Shown here piece by piece: positions 62,056 to 64,000 of a DNA stretch of 64,000 nucleotides (position 1 is its first letter; the number at the start of each line of letters is the position of its first letter). The notes beneath the pieces were generated by a model. The model saw only the letters and a list, made by a program, of their open reading frames with translations. It was not told where the DNA came from and did no database searches. The position numbers were made by a program, and so were the translations under genes. Source of the DNA: Mycteria americana (Eukaryota > Chordata > Aves > Ciconiiformes > Ciconiidae); NCBI RefSeq assembly GCF_035582795.1, contig NC_134365.1, forward strand, positions 38,978,135 to 39,042,134, in the 5' to 3' direction.

Positions 62056-64000
62056 GTAACGGAGCATGCAGGCAGACATTGAAAAAGTCCTTGCTAGCAG
62101 CCACAACCTAAAAATAGCTGAATGTGTTGAGTTGGAGAGACTAGTGGCAATATCATAAAATTACTAGAGAGAACAACAGGCCAGGTGTCTTTTCCTGTAC
62201 CTTCTGGTTGCTCCCAGTCTCTCCATGGAGAGTTGCTTCATTTTTCTGTAAGCTTAATGTTCTTTTGCACCATGATTTCTGCCTTTGTGTTCACGTTCAT
62301 CTATACTGTTTATGTCAAAGAAACAAAGGGTGGACGTAAGGGGTCAGTTTTTGTAGTAGATTCTCTGAGAGCCTGTGCTCTGGTGTTTGCTAACAGTGCA
62401 GTGTTCCTCAGAAGAGAAAGGGGAGGGCTTGACTGCATGAGGAACCTGCAAAATACAAGGAAATGTCCATATTCAAACATATCCCATCGTGGCAGATGTG
62501 AATTCCAGGGTGCATGATGGAACATATAACCTACTGTCTATACATGCTTTGTCACAGGTGGACATTGAGCAAATGACAGAAGATACTTGCATTTTGACCA
62601 TGTGACAAGGGCCAGATTTAGTCATGTAATCTGATGGGCATTAGTGCTCCTGCTGGGCAGTGGTGAATGCCTACAGTTTGGATATTTGGATGCACTCGTC
62701 ATTTAAGAAGGGGTGGGGTGTAGGGCTCTAACACAGTTTGAAGAAAGATTGGAAAGGTTATTCATCACTGATAATGGGAACCATCGCAGGAGTGTGAATA
62801 GTATGGATGGCCTCACAGAAGCACTGAAGGGATAAGTGATTGGTCCAGTTGTACCAATAGTCCCTAAACTTACACTTCTGCACAAAAGAAAAAACTCTTC
62901 CACTTTTATTTGTGAAGAACCTTTTCTCAGCAATTACAAAACACCCACTATTTACAGGTTACTAGTGTGCAAATAAGCGATTTATAAATTTGTCGTGGTT
63001 TAACTCCAGCCAGCAACTAAGCCCCACCCAGCCGCTCGCTCACTCCCCCCCAGTGGGATGGGGGAGAGAACTGGAAGAGTAAAAGTGAGAAAACTCATGG
63101 GTTGAGATAAAGACAGTTTAGTAAGTAAAGCAAAAGCCGTGCACGCAAGCAAAGCAAAGCAAGGAATTCATTCACTCCTTCCCATGGGCAGGCAGGTGTT
63201 CAGCCATCTCCAGGAAAGCAGGGCTCCATCACATGGAACGGTTACTTGGGAAGACAAACGCCATCACTCCAAATGTCCCCCCTTCCTTCTTCTTCCCCAG
63301 CTTTATATGCTGAGCATGACGCCATATGGTATGGAATAGCCCTTTGGGCAGTTGGGGTCAGCTGTCCCAGCTGTGTCCCTTCTCAACTTCTTGGGCACCT
63401 GGCAGAGCATGGGAAGCTGAAAAGTCCTTGATTTAGTATAAGCGCTACTTGGCAACAACTAAAACATCTCTGTATTATCAGCACTGTTTTCAGCACAAAT
63501 CCAAAACATAGCCCCATACCAGCTACTATAAAGAAAATTAACTATCCCAGCCAAAACCAGCACAGAATTTTAGCTAGTTCACCTGTTTATTGTGAATGCT
63601 GAGTAACTCTGAAATCAATTTTATTTCTCCAATCTGCATTCAGCTACAATACTGTTATTAAAGATTTCCATATAAGATTCTTCTAGAATATATTTATAGG
63701 TACTTAATCTGCATTTGAAAGTTAAAATTCCAGGTCTTTAAAAAGCAAACAAATCTTCTGACTATTTTTAATACATCCACAGACAGAAAATAATGTATCC
63801 AGGCTTTAGTTTTTCTTTAGTTTTCTGCTTTATCTTAAAAACAAATCTAGCTAATCTAGGTATGCATCACAAACATCCTTGCCTCACTTTCTATGGTATT
63901 TAGACAAAACTGTTCCTTTACTGCCCTGTCTTCTAAACTCTGAATTGGCAATTGTTTTTAATTGTTGGTGGAAGATCATCGTAGCTACAATGGGCTTTTT
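62056..64000 (+). other. HELB intron 8 (partial)
   Basis: No next exon is recognised before the window ends. It contains a solo LTR (62991-63564). A 110-codon frame at 62185-62517 has no family resemblance. Confidence 0.65.
62991..63564 (-). mobile_element. Solo LTR of an avian endogenous retrovirus (copy 2)
   Basis: A 574-bp unit starts TGTCGTGGTTTAACTCCAGC and ends ACCAGCACA. It has the same family, ends and minus orientation as copy 1 at 41925. On the minus strand a TATA-like CATATAAAG follows a GGCGTCA site near 63300-63325. Flanks AAATT (left) and GAATT (right) may be a mutated 5-bp target duplication. The outer parts match copy 1, but the middle (about 63126-63300) does not. It is antisense to HELB; no viral gene is beside it. 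Confidence 0.88.

Noticed and set aside
62185-62517. 110-codon frame with a hydrophobic stretch in HELB intron 8.
   Set aside because: No homology recognised; does not continue the HELB protein and has no acceptor in phase.

Overview
The window is vertebrate nuclear DNA, almost certainly from a bird and probably not a galliform. The signs are a CR1 LINE copy with its typical 3' end, older CR1 fragments, two solo LTRs of an avian endogenous-retrovirus family, sparse repeats, CpG-island promoters and the gene order. Two genes and one relic can be identified: TMBIM4 on the minus strand, a decayed IRAK3 locus on the plus strand, and HELB on the plus strand. That is the order on human 12q14.3. Assignment to a chromosome homologous to chicken chromosome 1 is inference. 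No bacterial-type features (operons, CRISPR) are present.

Layout. Positions 1-6067 hold TMBIM4 exons 5 to 1 on the minus strand; exon 5 runs off the left edge, and a CpG island lies at about 5860-6470. From 11968 to about 24445 lie seven recognisable remnants of IRAK3 (IRAK-M) in correct order and orientation: death domain, linker, N-lobe start, N-lobe continuation, activation segment, C-lobe and end of kinase. Most still have splice-site-like borders, but in-frame stops, a 2-nt frameshift, an internal deletion with frameshift and loss of the conserved ATP-site lysine show that the gene is dead. A possible C-terminal relic lies near 43130-43290. From 24.5 to 50.7 kb is mainly non-coding DNA holding a CR1 LINE (25.0-25.5 kb), ancient CR1 pieces (30.6 and 43.6 kb), a GAAA microsatellite, short tandem duplications and a solo LTR (41925-42494). 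HELB begins in a CpG island at about 50690-51370 and shows eight exons from 50981 to 62055. It is cut by the right edge after about 732 of roughly 1,090 codons, and a second solo LTR sits in its eighth intron.

Functions. TMBIM4 is a Golgi multi-pass membrane protein linked to calcium handling and cell survival. HELB is a superfamily 1B 5'-3' DNA helicase that binds RPA. IRAK3 is normally a brake on TLR/IL-1R signalling. The main result here is that this bird appears to have lost it, leaving an in-place (unitary) pseudogene between two intact neighbours. All family comparisons rest on remembered protein sequences; no alignment or search was run.
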